Source: Arthrobacter alpinus
GTDB lineage: Bacteria > Actinomycetota > Actinomycetes > Actinomycetales > Micrococcaceae
NCBI RefSeq assembly: GCF_001445575.1
Contig: NZ_CP013200.1
Coordinates: 2,790,001 to 2,854,000, forward strand
DNA length: 64,000 nt
Reading direction: 5' to 3'
Shown piece after piece: positions 1 to 8,966 of this stretch (position 1 is its first letter; each line of letters begins with the position of its first letter). Both the position numbers and the translations under genes were made by a program. The notes below the pieces were generated by a model. The model saw only the letters and a program-made list of their open reading frames with translations. It ran no database searches and was not told the origin of the DNA.

Positions 1-454
1 ACGGGTCGGAGCCGGCGGTGGGTTCGGTCAGGCCGAAGCAGCCGATGATCTCACCCTTCGCCATGCCGGGAAGGTACTGGTTTTTCTGTTCCTCGGAACC
101 CCATTTGTGGATGGCGCTCATGGCCAGGGAGCCCTGCACGCTGACAAAGGTGCGCAGACCGGAATCTCCGGCCTCCAGTTCCATGGCGGCGATGCCGTAC
201 TCCACCGCGGAGCGGCCGGGGCAGCCGTACCCTTTCAGGTGCATGCCGAGCAGGCCCAGGGCACCCATTTCCTTCACGATTTCCACGGGGAACACGGCGT
301 CCTCGTACCAGGCAGCAATGTTGGGCCGGATGCGCTCGTTCACGAACGTGCGCACGGTGTTGCGCAGCTCCAGCTCTTCGGCGCTGAGCAGGGCGTCAAG
401 GTTGAGCACGTCCGAACGCTGGGCTGAATCGGCTTGGTTAGCGGCGGTTGTCAT
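1..454 (-). CDS. Acyl-CoA dehydrogenase, glutaryl-CoA dehydrogenase-like (partial, N-terminal 151 codons)
   Basis: Only the N-terminal part lies in the window; the gene runs off the left edge. The visible protein has the helical N-domain of FAD-dependent acyl-CoA dehydrogenases and a motif GCFGLTEPTAGSDP near residues 138-151. The stretch KGYGCPG, then DSGLRTFVSVQGSLAM, closely follows the pattern of glutaryl-CoA dehydrogenases. Its ATG (454-452) overlaps the TGA of the CoA ligase gene in an ATGA arrangement, so it is the sixth gene of the same operon. As an inference, it would oxidise glutaryl-CoA formed by beta-oxidation of pimeloyl-CoA. The catalytic Glu lies outside the window, so substrate assignment is tentative; another short or medium chain acyl-CoA dehydrogenase is the alternative. 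Confidence 0.8.
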   Translation of the reverse strand, partial: MTTAANQADSAQRSDVLNLDALLSAEELELRNTVRTFVNERIRPNIAAWYEDAVFPVEIVKEMGALGLLGMHLKGYGCPGRSAVEYGIAAMELEAGDSGLRTFVSVQGSLAMSAIHKWGSEEQKNQYLPGMAKGEIIGCFGLTEPTAGSDP

Positions 455-2121
455 GGTGTGTCCTTCGTGGATTGGGTGGCGAGTTCGGAGGCGGTGAAGC
501 GCTCGCGCAGCTGGAATTTTTGAATCTTGCCCGACGGCGTGCGTGGAAAGTCCGAGACTACTTCCAGCCGCTCGGGCCAATATGGCTTCGCCACGCCCTT
601 CTCCTGCAGGAAGGCCTGCATAGCGGCAAAGCTGAATTCCGGTGAGCCTGCCCGGAGAGTCACGGCAGCACAGGCGATCTCCTGCAGGCGTGGGTGTGGA
701 ATGGCGACCACGGCGACGGCATCGATGTCGGGATGCTCGTACAGTACATTTTCGACATAGGCCACGGGGATGTTTTCGCCGCCGCGGATGATGACGTCCT
801 TGGTGCGGCCGGCAATTTTCAAGTAGCCCTCGGCGTCGATGCTGCCCAGGTCCCCTGTGTCGAACCAGTCACCCTCAAACAGCTCCCGGGTCGCGTCAAG
901 TTGTCCGAGGTAGCCCTGGAACAGGAACGGACCTTGGATCTGCAGGCGGCCCTCGGCATCTTCCGGCAGCACGGCCCCGTCCAGGTCGACGATGCGGATG
1001 CTCATGCCACCCAGTGCCCGCCCGTCGCTGGTGATAATTTTCTCGACCGGATCGCTGGGACTGCCCATGGTGACGAGTCCGCATTCGGTCTGGCCCCACC
1101 CGCCAAAGACGCTCATCTCCGGCAGTTCTTCCCGCGCTTGGCGGACCATGACGCGCGGTATGGGCGCACCCATACAGCAGAACCTTTTAAGTGAGGAAAC
1201 ATCCCGGGAAGCCAGATTCGGCGCCTCCAGTAGGTCATGCAGGAACGGTGTGGCTCCGGAGGTGTGCGCGATGCCGTGTTTTTCCACGAGTTCCACAAAT
1301 GCTTCTGCGTTCCACACGTCCTGGAAGATGCCGGTGGCGCCAAGCTGGAGTGGCAGGGACACTCCGTACAGGTATCCCGTGAGGTGCGCGAACGTGGAGG
1401 CCATGTGGATGACGGACTGCTGGTCCATGCCCAGTTTGTCGGGCCACGGCACGCTGCCGGCAACGAGAGTGTTGTGGGTGTGCATGACACCCTTGGGCTG
1501 CCCGGTGGTTCCCGAGGTGAAAATCAGCAGCGAAAGGGCGTTGGGATCCGGCCGCAGTGCGGGCAGCTCCGCAGGGTCACGGCGTTCCTCCCAGGCCGTG
1601 GCCATGAACTCCTCCCAGCTGTGAAATCCTTCGGCGAGTTCCTCTCCGGCGTCCACAACCAGAACGTGTTCCAGGCTGGGCAGTTTTGGCCGGAGTCGCT
1701 CGATCATGGCGGGAAAGTCAAAGCCACGGAAACTGGACGGGATGACAAGGACCTTGGCCTGGGACCGCTCCATCATGAAGCCGATTTCTCGATCCCGGTA
1801 CACGGGGATCAGCGGGTTGGTGATGGCCCCGATCCGCACGGCCGCATAGTGGACCACAAGCCATTCGATCCAGTTGGGGAGCTGGATCGAGACGACGTCC
1901 CCGGGTGATACACCCAGTTCCAGCAGGCCCAGGGCACACCTGTCCACCTGTTGCTTCAGCTCCGCGTAGCTGACGCTGCGGCGGGCGTCCACACTGGCTG
2001 TTTTCTCCGGCGTCGCGGCGGCGGCTTCGTCCAGAAAGTCCGTCAGCGTCTTGTTGCGCCAGTCACCGGACGCCATGAAGCGTTCCGTCTGCTCCGGCGT
2101 CAGGATGGTTTCAAAAGTCAT
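451..2121 (-). CDS. aliA: AMP-forming acyl-CoA ligase, probably cyclohexanecarboxylate-CoA ligase (AliA-like)
   Basis: A 556-residue ANL-superfamily enzyme that would activate a carboxylic acid to its CoA thioester with ATP. The phosphate-binding loop TSGTTGQPKG is at residues 202-211, GWGQTECG at 341-348, DWFDTGDL at 418-425 and the hinge region GRTKDVIIRGGENI at 438-451. A C-terminal PRTPSGKIQKF carries the adenylation lysine. The N-terminal half (NPLIPVYRDREIGFMM and SSFRGFDFPAMI) resembles cyclohexanecarboxylate-CoA ligases of the AliA/BadA-linked type. It sits 53 bp downstream of the BadH-like gene and overlaps the following dehydrogenase start by 4 bases. The family call is secure; the substrate is inferred from resemblance plus the badI/badH neighbours. 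Confidence 0.82.
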   Translation of the reverse strand: MTFETILTPEQTERFMASGDWRNKTLTDFLDEAAAATPEKTASVDARRSVSYAELKQQVDRCALGLLELGVSPGDVVSIQLPNWIEWLVVHYAAVRIGAITNPLIPVYRDREIGFMMERSQAKVLVIPSSFRGFDFPAMIERLRPKLPSLEHVLVVDAGEELAEGFHSWEEFMATAWEERRDPAELPALRPDPNALSLLIFTSGTTGQPKGVMHTHNTLVAGSVPWPDKLGMDQQSVIHMASTFAHLTGYLYGVSLPLQLGATGIFQDVWNAEAFVELVEKHGIAHTSGATPFLHDLLEAPNLASRDVSSLKRFCCMGAPIPRVMVRQAREELPEMSVFGGWGQTECGLVTMGSPSDPVEKIITSDGRALGGMSIRIVDLDGAVLPEDAEGRLQIQGPFLFQGYLGQLDATRELFEGDWFDTGDLGSIDAEGYLKIAGRTKDVIIRGGENIPVAYVENVLYEHPDIDAVAVVAIPHPRLQEIACAAVTLRAGSPEFSFAAMQAFLQEKGVAKPYWPERLEVVSDFPRTPSGKIQKFQLRERFTASELATQSTKDTP

Positions 2122-2174
2122 GGTGCTAACCCTTCACACTCGTCATTGAGAGAAACGCTGAACCCTTAGTGGGA

Positions 2175-2921
2175 TCAGCTCATGGTGAGGCCGCCGCTGA
2201 CGGACAGCGTCTGGCCGGTGATGAAGGCTGCTTCATCGGAGGCGAAAAAGGCGACGGCGTTGGCCAGGTCGGCTGGCTGGGCCAACCGGCGCAGCGGGAT
2301 GGCCCGTTCCAGTGCTTCCCGCAGTTTGGGGTTCTCGGCGCTGATGCCGGCAAAGAGCGGGGTGTCGGCGGGGCCGGGGCTCACACAGTTCACGGTGACC
2401 TTGTTACGTGCCATTTCGCGGGCTGCCGTCTTGGTGAAGGCGATGATGCCGCCCTTGGCCGCCGAGTAGACGGCTTCCCCGGAGGAGCCAACGCGTCCGG
2501 CGTCGGAGCCAATGTTAATGACTGCGCCGTGGCCCTGTTCGGCCATGACGGCCAGCACGGCCTGGCTGCAGTGCAGTGTTCCGTAGAGGTTGATGGCGAT
2601 GACGCGGTCCCAGTCGGACACCTTGCTTTGCAGGAACGGTTCAACCTTGTCCCAGCCGGCATTGTTGACGAGGATGTCGATCCGGCCGTATTTTTCAGTC
2701 ACCGCAGCAACCATGGCATCCACTGACTCGCGGCTGGTGACGTCGGCGACGAGCCCGATGGAATCGTTTCCCAGTGCCCCTGCCGTCTCGTTGGCGGCGG
2801 CTTCATTAATGTCGCCGACCACCACCGTTGCGCCTTCAGCAGCGAGTTTTTCGGCAATGCCGCGCCCGATGCCACTTCCGGCGCCGGTCACGATGGCAAT
2901 CTTATTTTCAAGCTTTCCCAT
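2175..2921 (-). CDS. badH: SDR dehydrogenase, BadH-like 2-hydroxycyclohexanecarboxyl-CoA dehydrogenase
   Basis: A 248-residue classical short-chain dehydrogenase. The NAD-binding motif TGAGSGIG is at residues 12-19 and NNAG at 86-89; the catalytic triad is Ser139, Tyr152 and Lys156. Several stretches (NNAGWD, SDAGRVGSSGEAVY, and the C-terminal FITGQTLSVSGGLTM) match what I recall of Rhodopseudomonas BadH, which oxidises 2-hydroxycyclohexanecarboxyl-CoA to the 2-keto compound with NAD. It lies between the AliB-like dehydrogenase and the CoA ligase in a same-strand operon with gaps of 76 and 53 bp, matching the expected reaction order. A generic 3-hydroxyacyl-CoA or 3-oxoacyl reductase is the alternative if the pathway assignment fails. 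Confidence 0.8.
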   Translation of the reverse strand: MGKLENKIAIVTGAGSGIGRGIAEKLAAEGATVVVGDINEAAANETAGALGNDSIGLVADVTSRESVDAMVAAVTEKYGRIDILVNNAGWDKVEPFLQSKVSDWDRVIAINLYGTLHCSQAVLAVMAEQGHGAVINIGSDAGRVGSSGEAVYSAAKGGIIAFTKTAAREMARNKVTVNCVSPGPADTPLFAGISAENPKLREALERAIPLRRLAQPADLANAVAFFASDEAAFITGQTLSVSGGLTMS

Positions 2922-2997
2922 GATGTGCTTCCTTGCATTTGAGGGTTTTGAACAGTCGAAATGGAGCGCTTTAGCAGCGCTGTGTTTGGCGTTGAAG

Positions 2998-4143
2998 TTA
3001 CGGCGCGAATTCCCGGCCGACGGACTGGCGGGAGATGATGAGTTTCATGATTTGGGCGGTGCCGTCGCCAATTTGCAGTCCCAGGACGTCCCGCATGCGT
3101 TGTTCGATGGGCAGGTCCTGCATGTAGCCGAACTGGCCGTGCAACAGCAGGCAGGAGTTAATGACGTCGTACGCCGTTTTGGGGGCCCACCATTTGCACA
3201 TGGCGGCCTGGGAGGTGTGCGGCAGGCCCTCGTCCTTGAGCCACAGCGTCTGGTGGCACAGCAGACGGGCCGCGGTCAGGAGGGTTTCACTTTCGGCCAG
3301 GGGGAAGGCAACGCCCTGGAATTTGCTCAGTGGCTGGTCGAAGGCTTGGCGGGATGAGACATGCGCCCAAGTTTCCTCCACCGTGACGGCGGCCGCGCCA
3401 ATGCACTGCAGGCCGATGAGGGCCCGGCTGAAGTCAAAGCCCTGCATCACCTGGGTGAATCCTGCACCTTCGTCACCAATCAGGTGATCCTCGGGAATCC
3501 AAGCGTCCGTAAAGTGCACGAAGCCACGGGTGACGGCGCGGGTTCCCATGTCATTGACTCCCTCAACTTCCAGTCCGTCCCCGGCCATGTCGACGAGGAA
3601 GGCGCTGATGCCCCGGCCCCGGCGTTGTTCCGGATCAGTCTTGGCGAAGACAACGGTGGCGCCACACTGCTTGGCGAAGGACATGGACTTGGTGCCGTTG
3701 AGGACCCAGCCGCCACGTTCGCGACGCGCCGTCAGTGAGGGGTTGCCGGCGTCGGAGCCCGCACCGGGTTCGGAGAGGCCGATGGCCACGATCTCCTCGC
3801 CGCTGGCGATCTTGGGAACCCAGCGGGCAGCGACGGCGGGTTTGGCGCTTTGGGCCAGGATTTGGCCCACCAGGGAGCCCACCACCTGCAGATAGGCCAC
3901 GTTGAAGTCACCGCGGGCGATTTCCTCGGTGATCAGGCCGGACGTCAGCCGGCGTTCACCACGGCCACCCAGTTCCACGGGTAGCTCGGGGGCGATGAGC
4001 CCCCGCCCGCCAATTTCAAGGCGTAGTTCCGGGGCGATGGCCCGGTCGATTTCCCGCTGTTTGTATCCGGGAGCGATCATGGCAGCCACGGTGCGGGCCT
4101 CCTTGACGTATTTCTTCTGCGACGCCGTAAGCGTGAAATCCAT
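2998..4143 (-). CDS. aliB: Acyl-CoA dehydrogenase, probably cyclohexanecarboxyl-CoA dehydrogenase (AliB-like)
   Basis: A 381-residue FAD-dependent acyl-CoA dehydrogenase. The reading frame stays open further upstream, but the protein clearly begins at the ATG 4143-4141 with MDFTLTASQKKYV, a normal family N-terminus; the extra upstream residues are antisense to badI. Family signatures are IGLSEPGAGSDAGN in the middle domain and the C-terminal GQFGYMQDLPIEQRMRD followed by IGDGTAQIMK. As an inference from context, it introduces the ring double bond of cyclohexanecarboxyl-CoA, before hydration, BadH oxidation and BadI ring cleavage. The gap to badI is 38 bp. No hydratase (BadK-like) gene is present in the window; it may lie beyond the left edge or elsewhere. 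Confidence 0.8.
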   Translation of the reverse strand: MDFTLTASQKKYVKEARTVAAMIAPGYKQREIDRAIAPELRLEIGGRGLIAPELPVELGGRGERRLTSGLITEEIARGDFNVAYLQVVGSLVGQILAQSAKPAVAARWVPKIASGEEIVAIGLSEPGAGSDAGNPSLTARRERGGWVLNGTKSMSFAKQCGATVVFAKTDPEQRRGRGISAFLVDMAGDGLEVEGVNDMGTRAVTRGFVHFTDAWIPEDHLIGDEGAGFTQVMQGFDFSRALIGLQCIGAAAVTVEETWAHVSSRQAFDQPLSKFQGVAFPLAESETLLTAARLLCHQTLWLKDEGLPHTSQAAMCKWWAPKTAYDVINSCLLLHGQFGYMQDLPIEQRMRDVLGLQIGDGTAQIMKLIISRQSVGREFAP

Positions 4144-4181
4144 GGTGCGCGCCTTTCTGGCGGAAGTCTTTAGAGGCTGAT

Positions 4182-4979
4182 TTAGTGGCTGATCACGTGT
4201 TCGTTGAACGCAGGCTTGCGCTTTTCGGCGAAGGCTGCGGCGCCTTCCAGGCCTTCGGGTGAGGCTGTGAACAGGTCCAATGCGGACATGGCGAGGTTGC
4301 TCAGCCCGGCCATGTGGTCGGAGTCTGCGTTGAAGGACTGCTTCAGGAAGCGCAGTGCCGTGGGGCTCTTCTCGGCAATCTCGGCGGCCCAGGCCTTCGC
4401 CTCGCTCATGAGCTCGCTGGCCGGAACCACCGTGTTGACCAGGCCCCAGCGTTCGGCGGTGACGGCGTCGTACTGGCGGCACAGAAACCAAATCTCACGG
4501 GCCCGCTTCTCCCCCACCACTCGGGCGAGGTAGGCGGAGCCGAAACCGGCGTCGAAGGAACCCACGCGGGGTCCAGCCTGACCGAACTTGGCGGTGTCTG
4601 CGGCAATGGTGAGGTCGCACAGGACATGGAGGACGTGTCCGCCGCCGACGGCAATGCCGTTGACGGCTGCAATGACGGGCTTGGGGATGTCGCGGATGAG
4701 CTTGTGCAAGTTGCCGATTTCAAACATGCCGGATTCGGTGGGGCCGTAGTCGCCGGTTTCGGCACGCTGCTTGACGTCGCCGCCGGTGCAGAAGGCTTTC
4801 TCGCCGGCGCCGGTGAGGATGACGGCCTGCACCGAGCGGTCGGCCCAGGCGGCACGGAAGGCCTTGATGAGTTCCTCCACTGTCTTTCCACGGAAGGCGT
4901 TGTAGCGGTGCGGCCGGTTCATGGTGATGATGGCTGTGGGGCCTTCGACCTCGTAGATGATGTCTTCATAGTTGGTCAT
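4182..4979 (-). CDS. badI: Crotonase-fold ring-opening hydrolase, BadI-like (2-ketocyclohexanecarboxyl-CoA hydrolase)
   Basis: A 265-residue crotonase-superfamily protein of the MenB/BadI branch. Signatures are NRPHRYNAFRGKTVEELIKA at the N-terminus, GAGEKAFCTGGDV (first oxyanion-hole segment), the second segment GIAVGGGHVLHVLCDLTIA, and FGQAGPRVGSFDAGFGSAYL followed by VVGEKRAREIWFLCRQY. MenB (naphthoate synthase) shares many of these, so the motif alone does not separate the two. The BadH-, AliB- and AliA-like neighbours favour BadI, which hydrolytically opens 2-ketocyclohexanecarboxyl-CoA to pimeloyl-CoA. No menaquinone gene is nearby. It follows the tetR gene after a 74-bp gap and is probably the first catabolic gene of the operon. 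Confidence 0.8.
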   Translation of the reverse strand: MTNYEDIIYEVEGPTAIITMNRPHRYNAFRGKTVEELIKAFRAAWADRSVQAVILTGAGEKAFCTGGDVKQRAETGDYGPTESGMFEIGNLHKLIRDIPKPVIAAVNGIAVGGGHVLHVLCDLTIAADTAKFGQAGPRVGSFDAGFGSAYLARVVGEKRAREIWFLCRQYDAVTAERWGLVNTVVPASELMSEAKAWAAEIAEKSPTALRFLKQSFNADSDHMAGLSNLAMSALDLFTASPEGLEGAAAFAEKRKPAFNEHVISH

Positions 4980-5053
4980 GTCAAAGCCTTTCGTGTGTCA
5001 CGTCGATGTGTCAGGTGAAGTTTGAGTGGGTGACTCTTTTTGTGGCTGGCTGT

Positions 5054-5740
5054 TTAGCTCAGGTCCAGGAGGTGGCTGTAGCTGGCCCGGTGTTCGGCTT
5101 GCACAACCGCGGCAAGAGCGACGGCGGTTTGCTTGCGGACATACGTGTCGAAGTCAAAGGAGCGTTCAAAGTACCAGCGTTTCAGCGCCCACGCGTGGGC
5201 GAGCAGTAGCAAGTTGTAGGCGAAGAGCTCGGCATCGACACGCACCAGCCGGCCCGCATCGATGGCTTCAAGGACGGCCTGCTGCAAGGGCAGCACGGTG
5301 CTGATTTCCAGTTCCTTGATCTTGTTCCGGCCCTCGGCACCCAGAGATTTCGATTCCCGGTAGGACAGCACAGCCGCGTCGCGGTGTTCGTTGATGACGT
5401 TGCAGTATGCGGCGAACGCTGCGGCAATCCGTTCTACGGGATCGGTTCCCGCGGCTTCGATGGCTGCCGGAACCTGATGATCAAAGGCGTCCAGGACTTC
5501 CACGATGACGGCCAGCAGGAGGTCTTCCTTGTTGCCGAAGTAGCGGTAGATCAAGCCGACGCTGACGGAGGCTTCGGTAGCCAGTGCATGCATCGAGACT
5601 GAGTCGGCACCGTCGCGGGCCATGAGGCGTGCGGCGGCGCTGAGAAGCTGTCTCTTGCGCAATGTGGCCCGCGCTTCACTCGCTGCCTTAGCCGGGTCAA
5701 ACACGTGGACGTTTTGCTGGTTAGGTAATGCTGAACTCAT
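5054..5740 (-). CDS. TetR/AcrR family regulator of the alicyclic acid operon
   Basis: A 228-residue TetR protein with an N-terminal helix-turn-helix (MHALATEASVSVGLIYRYFG, then NKEDLL) and a C-terminal helical ligand domain ending in DFDTYVRKQTAVALAAVVQ. I chose the ATG at 5740-5738 because GAGGCGG lies seven bases upstream; a TTG 30 bases further up has no ribosome site. The gene is on the same strand as, and 74 bp ahead of, the badI-like gene, so it may be the first cistron of the operon or transcribed separately. Two palindromes just upstream (5773-5786 and 5812-5823) are candidate operators. By context the ligand is probably a CoA thioester of the pathway; this is inference. Confidence 0.85.
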   Translation of the reverse strand: MSSALPNQQNVHVFDPAKAASEARATLRKRQLLSAAARLMARDGADSVSMHALATEASVSVGLIYRYFGNKEDLLLAVIVEVLDAFDHQVPAAIEAAGTDPVERIAAAFAAYCNVINEHRDAAVLSYRESKSLGAEGRNKIKELEISTVLPLQQAVLEAIDAGRLVRVDAELFAYNLLLLAHAWALKRWYFERSFDFDTYVRKQTAVALAAVVQAEHRASYSHLLDLS

Positions 5741-5772
5741 TGCCGCCTCATTGAACTGATCTTCAAACAAAA

Positions 5773-5786
5773 TGAATGTCTATTCA
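5773..5786. promoter_or_regulatory. Candidate TetR operator (TGAAT-N4-ATTCA palindrome)
   Basis: The sequence TGAATGTCTATTCA has five-base complementary arms around a four-base centre and lies 33 bp upstream of the chosen tetR start. Position and symmetry suggest autoregulation of the tetR-badI operon. No direct evidence of binding. Confidence 0.4.
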
Positions 5787-5811
5787 CTTTTAATGAGTTT
5801 AGGTTGCATTG

Positions 5812-5823
5812 TGACGTACGTCA
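5812..5823. promoter_or_regulatory. Perfect 12-bp palindrome upstream of tetR
   Basis: TGACGTACGTCA is a perfect palindrome 72 bp upstream of the tetR start, in the gap before the divergently read small membrane gene at 5908. It may be a second operator or an activator site. The two palindromes in this gap do not share a core, so they may bind different proteins. Confidence 0.3.
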
Positions 5824-5907
5824 AGTGGGTTGGAAGTCGTTTCGGCCGGGATTCTAGTTGCTTGCTGTCCCAGTCCGGTGCCGAAGCCGTGAGTCTAGAA
5901 TGGCCCC

Positions 5908-6461
5908 ATGAGTCCATCACCAGCACCGGTCGCCGTCACTTTGGACCCCGTTCCTGCCCAGTGGTGGGAAATCCTCGGTGCGCTTGGTCCCCTCGCCATT
6001 TTGCTTGGCGCCATTGTGGCCGCCGTCATCGGCGGATTCACGCTCAGACAGCGCACACAAGCCGATGCCCTGGCATTGGCACAAAGCGCGAATCCGATGC
6101 GGATGCCCTTGAACAAAAACGCCGCTCAGACGAAAGAAGCGAATGGTGGACGCGCGCACAATGGGCACTGGACCGCGCGCTTGACGACCACCCACCCACC
6201 AAGGCTCTGGGGCTTGCCACCCTTAATGTCCTGGGGCGTAGCACGCTGGCGCGCACCGAGGAGCTGAAGCTGTTCGACATCATCTGGGCATCTGTCAGTA
6301 GCCAAGGAGGCCGTCAGGCAACGCCGCGGGGAATTACGGAAATGGCCCCCCAAGAGCGCCGCGTCCAGGTCGTCTCGGCCCGGCTGAGAGTGACCCTCGA
6401 TGGCCGCCTCGGACGTGTTACTCCTGACGAGGTCAAGGCGCTGGCAAAGGAACCGCTCTAG
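5908..6461 (+). CDS. Small single-pass membrane protein, unknown function (frame broken by one missing base)
   Basis: The N-terminal frame (from ATG 5908) encodes a short proline-rich lead, one hydrophobic segment (about residues 22-45, ILGALGPLAILLGAIVAAVI) and a charged TLRQRTQADALALAQ. The sense then continues in another frame from about 6084: ADALEQKRRSDERSEWWTR, ALDDHPPTKALGLATLNVL and a C-terminus ending at 6461. Joining the two needs one extra base in the AAA run at 6083-6085. The joined product would be about 184 residues: a membrane anchor, a coiled-coil-like charged stretch and a cytoplasmic helical part. I do not recognise a family with a known role. The break could be a sequencing deletion or a real lesion; it does not resemble a classical slippery heptamer. 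Confidence 0.6.
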
Positions 6462-6586
6462 CGTCGGCTGACCACTAGGGGCGTCCTCAAATTCCCCTGG
6501 ATTCGAGAGTTGATTGCTGCAGCGTTCGCCAAAACACGCCGGAAAGTGGTGCTGCGTTGGAATGGGGTTGCTGCTTTTGTCGGGAA

Positions 6587-8926
6587 CTAGCTCTCGGTGA
6601 CCGGGCCGTCGTCGTGCTCGCGGCGGTGGTGTGGCACAGTCCCGGCTGCTGGAGGCGTGATCACCGTCGGATAGGCGCGGTCCGTGGAATATTGCAGGAA
6701 CGACAGGTGAGCCTCGTATCTGTCCAGGACGTCATTGATGACCTGTTCAGGTGACAGGCCCATCAGGTCATAGCCCTCGGAACCAGTTTGAGTGAACACC
6801 TCCAGCCGGTAGTAGACGTCTATTTCCCGTTGCACACTGCGGCCGCCAAATACCGGCACGGGTGCCTCGACGGCGGCAACGCGATACTGGAAGTTGCGGT
6901 AACTGGCCATCTTGACGATCAGCGTGTGGTCGGTGATGCCGGTAGCCGCGTTAGGGCTATGGGTCAGTTCAACGTCGTAGCGAAGTTGCTTGAACTCCTC
7001 GGCGACGGCGGTCAGCGCCGGGTTGATGACCTTCTCGACGAACTGGGCCACAGACTTTGTTGAAGGATAAGACCGCAGGTGGGCCAGTCGCTGACGCCAC
7101 GTCTTTTCCGGCACCTGGCCGCCGGTGGCCGCCGTCGAACGCCTGCGCATCACGTGACCTTCCCGCTCGGCCCGTTCCATGCGCAGCCCCTTAGAGAAGG
7201 AAGCCATGACGAAGTAGGCGATGATGGTGACCGGCAGGGCAAAGATCAAAGTTGCATACTCCATGGTTGCCACGCCCCCAGCGACCAGCATGGACACCGT
7301 CAGAACCGCGGTGAGTAGCGCCCAAAAGATGCGCAGCCACTTGGCACCATCTACGCTCGGATCGGGAATGCTGGAGGAGAAATTGGACATCACCATGGCG
7401 CCGGAGTTGGCGCTCGTCAGGTAGAACAAGAGTCCTGACAAGGTCGCCAGGCCAATCAGGAAAGGGGCGCCGGGGAACATTTCCAAGAGTGCGTACCAGC
7501 CATGTTCGGGACTGTCGATGGCAAGTTTCGCAAACTCAGTGTTCCCGTCGAGCACTTCACGCAGGGCGCTGTTTCCAAAGATGGAGACAATGAAGAAATC
7601 GCACAAGACGGGTGCAGTGATGGCCGCGATGACAAACTCTCGCAAGGTTCGACCGCGTGAGATGCGTGCCAGAAACAACACGACGAAGGGGCCCCACGCC
7701 AGCCAAAACGCCCAAAAGAACAGTGTCCACCCGGCCATCCAGTTCGAACCGTCTGGTTCATAGGCGAGGGTTTGAAGTGTGCGTTCCGGGAAGGTGGCGA
7801 TGAATCGGCCAATGTTCTCCACGAATGCGTTGAGTAGAAAAGAGGTGTGGCCTGTCACCAGAATGTAGAGCATCATGGCCCCGGCAGACCACAAGTTGAG
7901 TTCGGAAATGATCCGAATTCTCTTATCCACCCCAGAGGTGCAAGCAGCAACAGTCATGATCACGGCGACCACCACGAGTGAGATTTGCAGGGCCAGACCC
8001 TCCTGTAGTCCGAAGAGCCAGGCGAAGCCGACATTGAGCAGGACCACGCCAATGCCCATGGAGGTGGCCACGCCAAACACGGTGCCGACAAGTGTGATGA
8101 TGTCGATGACGTTTCCGGTGGCCCCACGCACCCGCTTTCCTAGGAGGGGGTACAAGGCCGCCCGGATGGATAGTGGCATGCCCCACCGGTACGAGAAGTA
8201 GCCCATGGCCATACCCAGGAGCGCGTAGACCGACCACCCGGCGATGCCGTAGTGGAACATGGTCCAAACGACCGCATCACGCGCTGCTTCTGCTGACTCC
8301 GGAGCGCCTGTTGGTGGTGAAACATATTGTGTGATGGGTCCGGTGACCGAGTAAAAGAGCATGTCGATGCCCACACCGGCGGCGAAGAGCATGGCAACTC
8401 ACGTAAAGAGATTGTATTTCGGTCGCGAGTGGTCCGGGCCCAGCCGGACGCTGCCTTCCTTGGACAGGGCCACCCACAGCACAAACACCACGACGAGTGT
8501 AATGGTCACAACGTAATACCAACCAAGGTTTGTGGCGATCCAGTTCACGACGGTGTGCATGATGGCTTTGGCCGTCACCGGCATGACCATGGCCCACACC
8601 GAAAAGGCCAACACGATGGCCGCGGAGATGCAGAGGACCCACCAGTTGACGCGCGGACCGGGTTGGATGGCGAGCTCGGCCGGACCCTTGGCCAACAACT
8701 CATTGCTGGTCAGGGGCGGCCGCTTGCCCTCCGTCACATCGTTCTTATCACGAGCCCCAACGCCAAACAGGCTCCGTTGCACCATGCTCGGCGGTGCGTC
8801 ATGCCCACCTTCTCGCTCATCGTCGCTACTGTTCACGAATTCCTCCAACGCATCCAGAAGGCTTCCTTGTAGGACAACGCTGTATGGCTTGTGGTTCCAC
8901 AGGCGAGCGGCCCAGCGACACCCCAC
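6587..8926 (-). pseudogene. BCCT family betaine/choline/carnitine transporter with in-frame TGA
   Basis: Two pieces in the same frame form one BetT-type transporter: an N-terminal part ending PDHSRPKYNLFT and a main part beginning MLFAAGVGIDMLFYS. They are separated by TGA-GTT-GCC, with the TGA at 8401-8399. In this family the position after the F-x-LFT motif is normally Trp (TGG), so a single base change explains the stop. The rest is intact: the ordered transmembrane helices, a WTLFFWAFWLAWGPFV segment (the substrate-binding Trp box) and a long cytosolic C-terminal domain of about 200 residues, as in osmoregulated BetT. Restart at the ATG 8392 would lose the first helices. The true start is unclear (GTG 8926 or ATG 8785). 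It is either a nonsense mutation, a base error or readthrough. Confidence 0.8.
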
Positions 8927-8966
8927 CCAGATCGGCGCGCTGCAGTTGAGGGCTCAGGCTCCCATG

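Noticed and set aside
694..1908. Long open frames on the plus strand across the CoA ligase gene
   Set aside because: They are antisense to a gene with complete family motifs and show no recognisable domain; typical shadows of high-GC coding sequence.
5908..6461. Programmed ribosomal frameshift in the small membrane protein gene
   Set aside because: The site around 6083 is not a recognised slippery heptamer and no downstream stem is obvious; a missing base is simpler.
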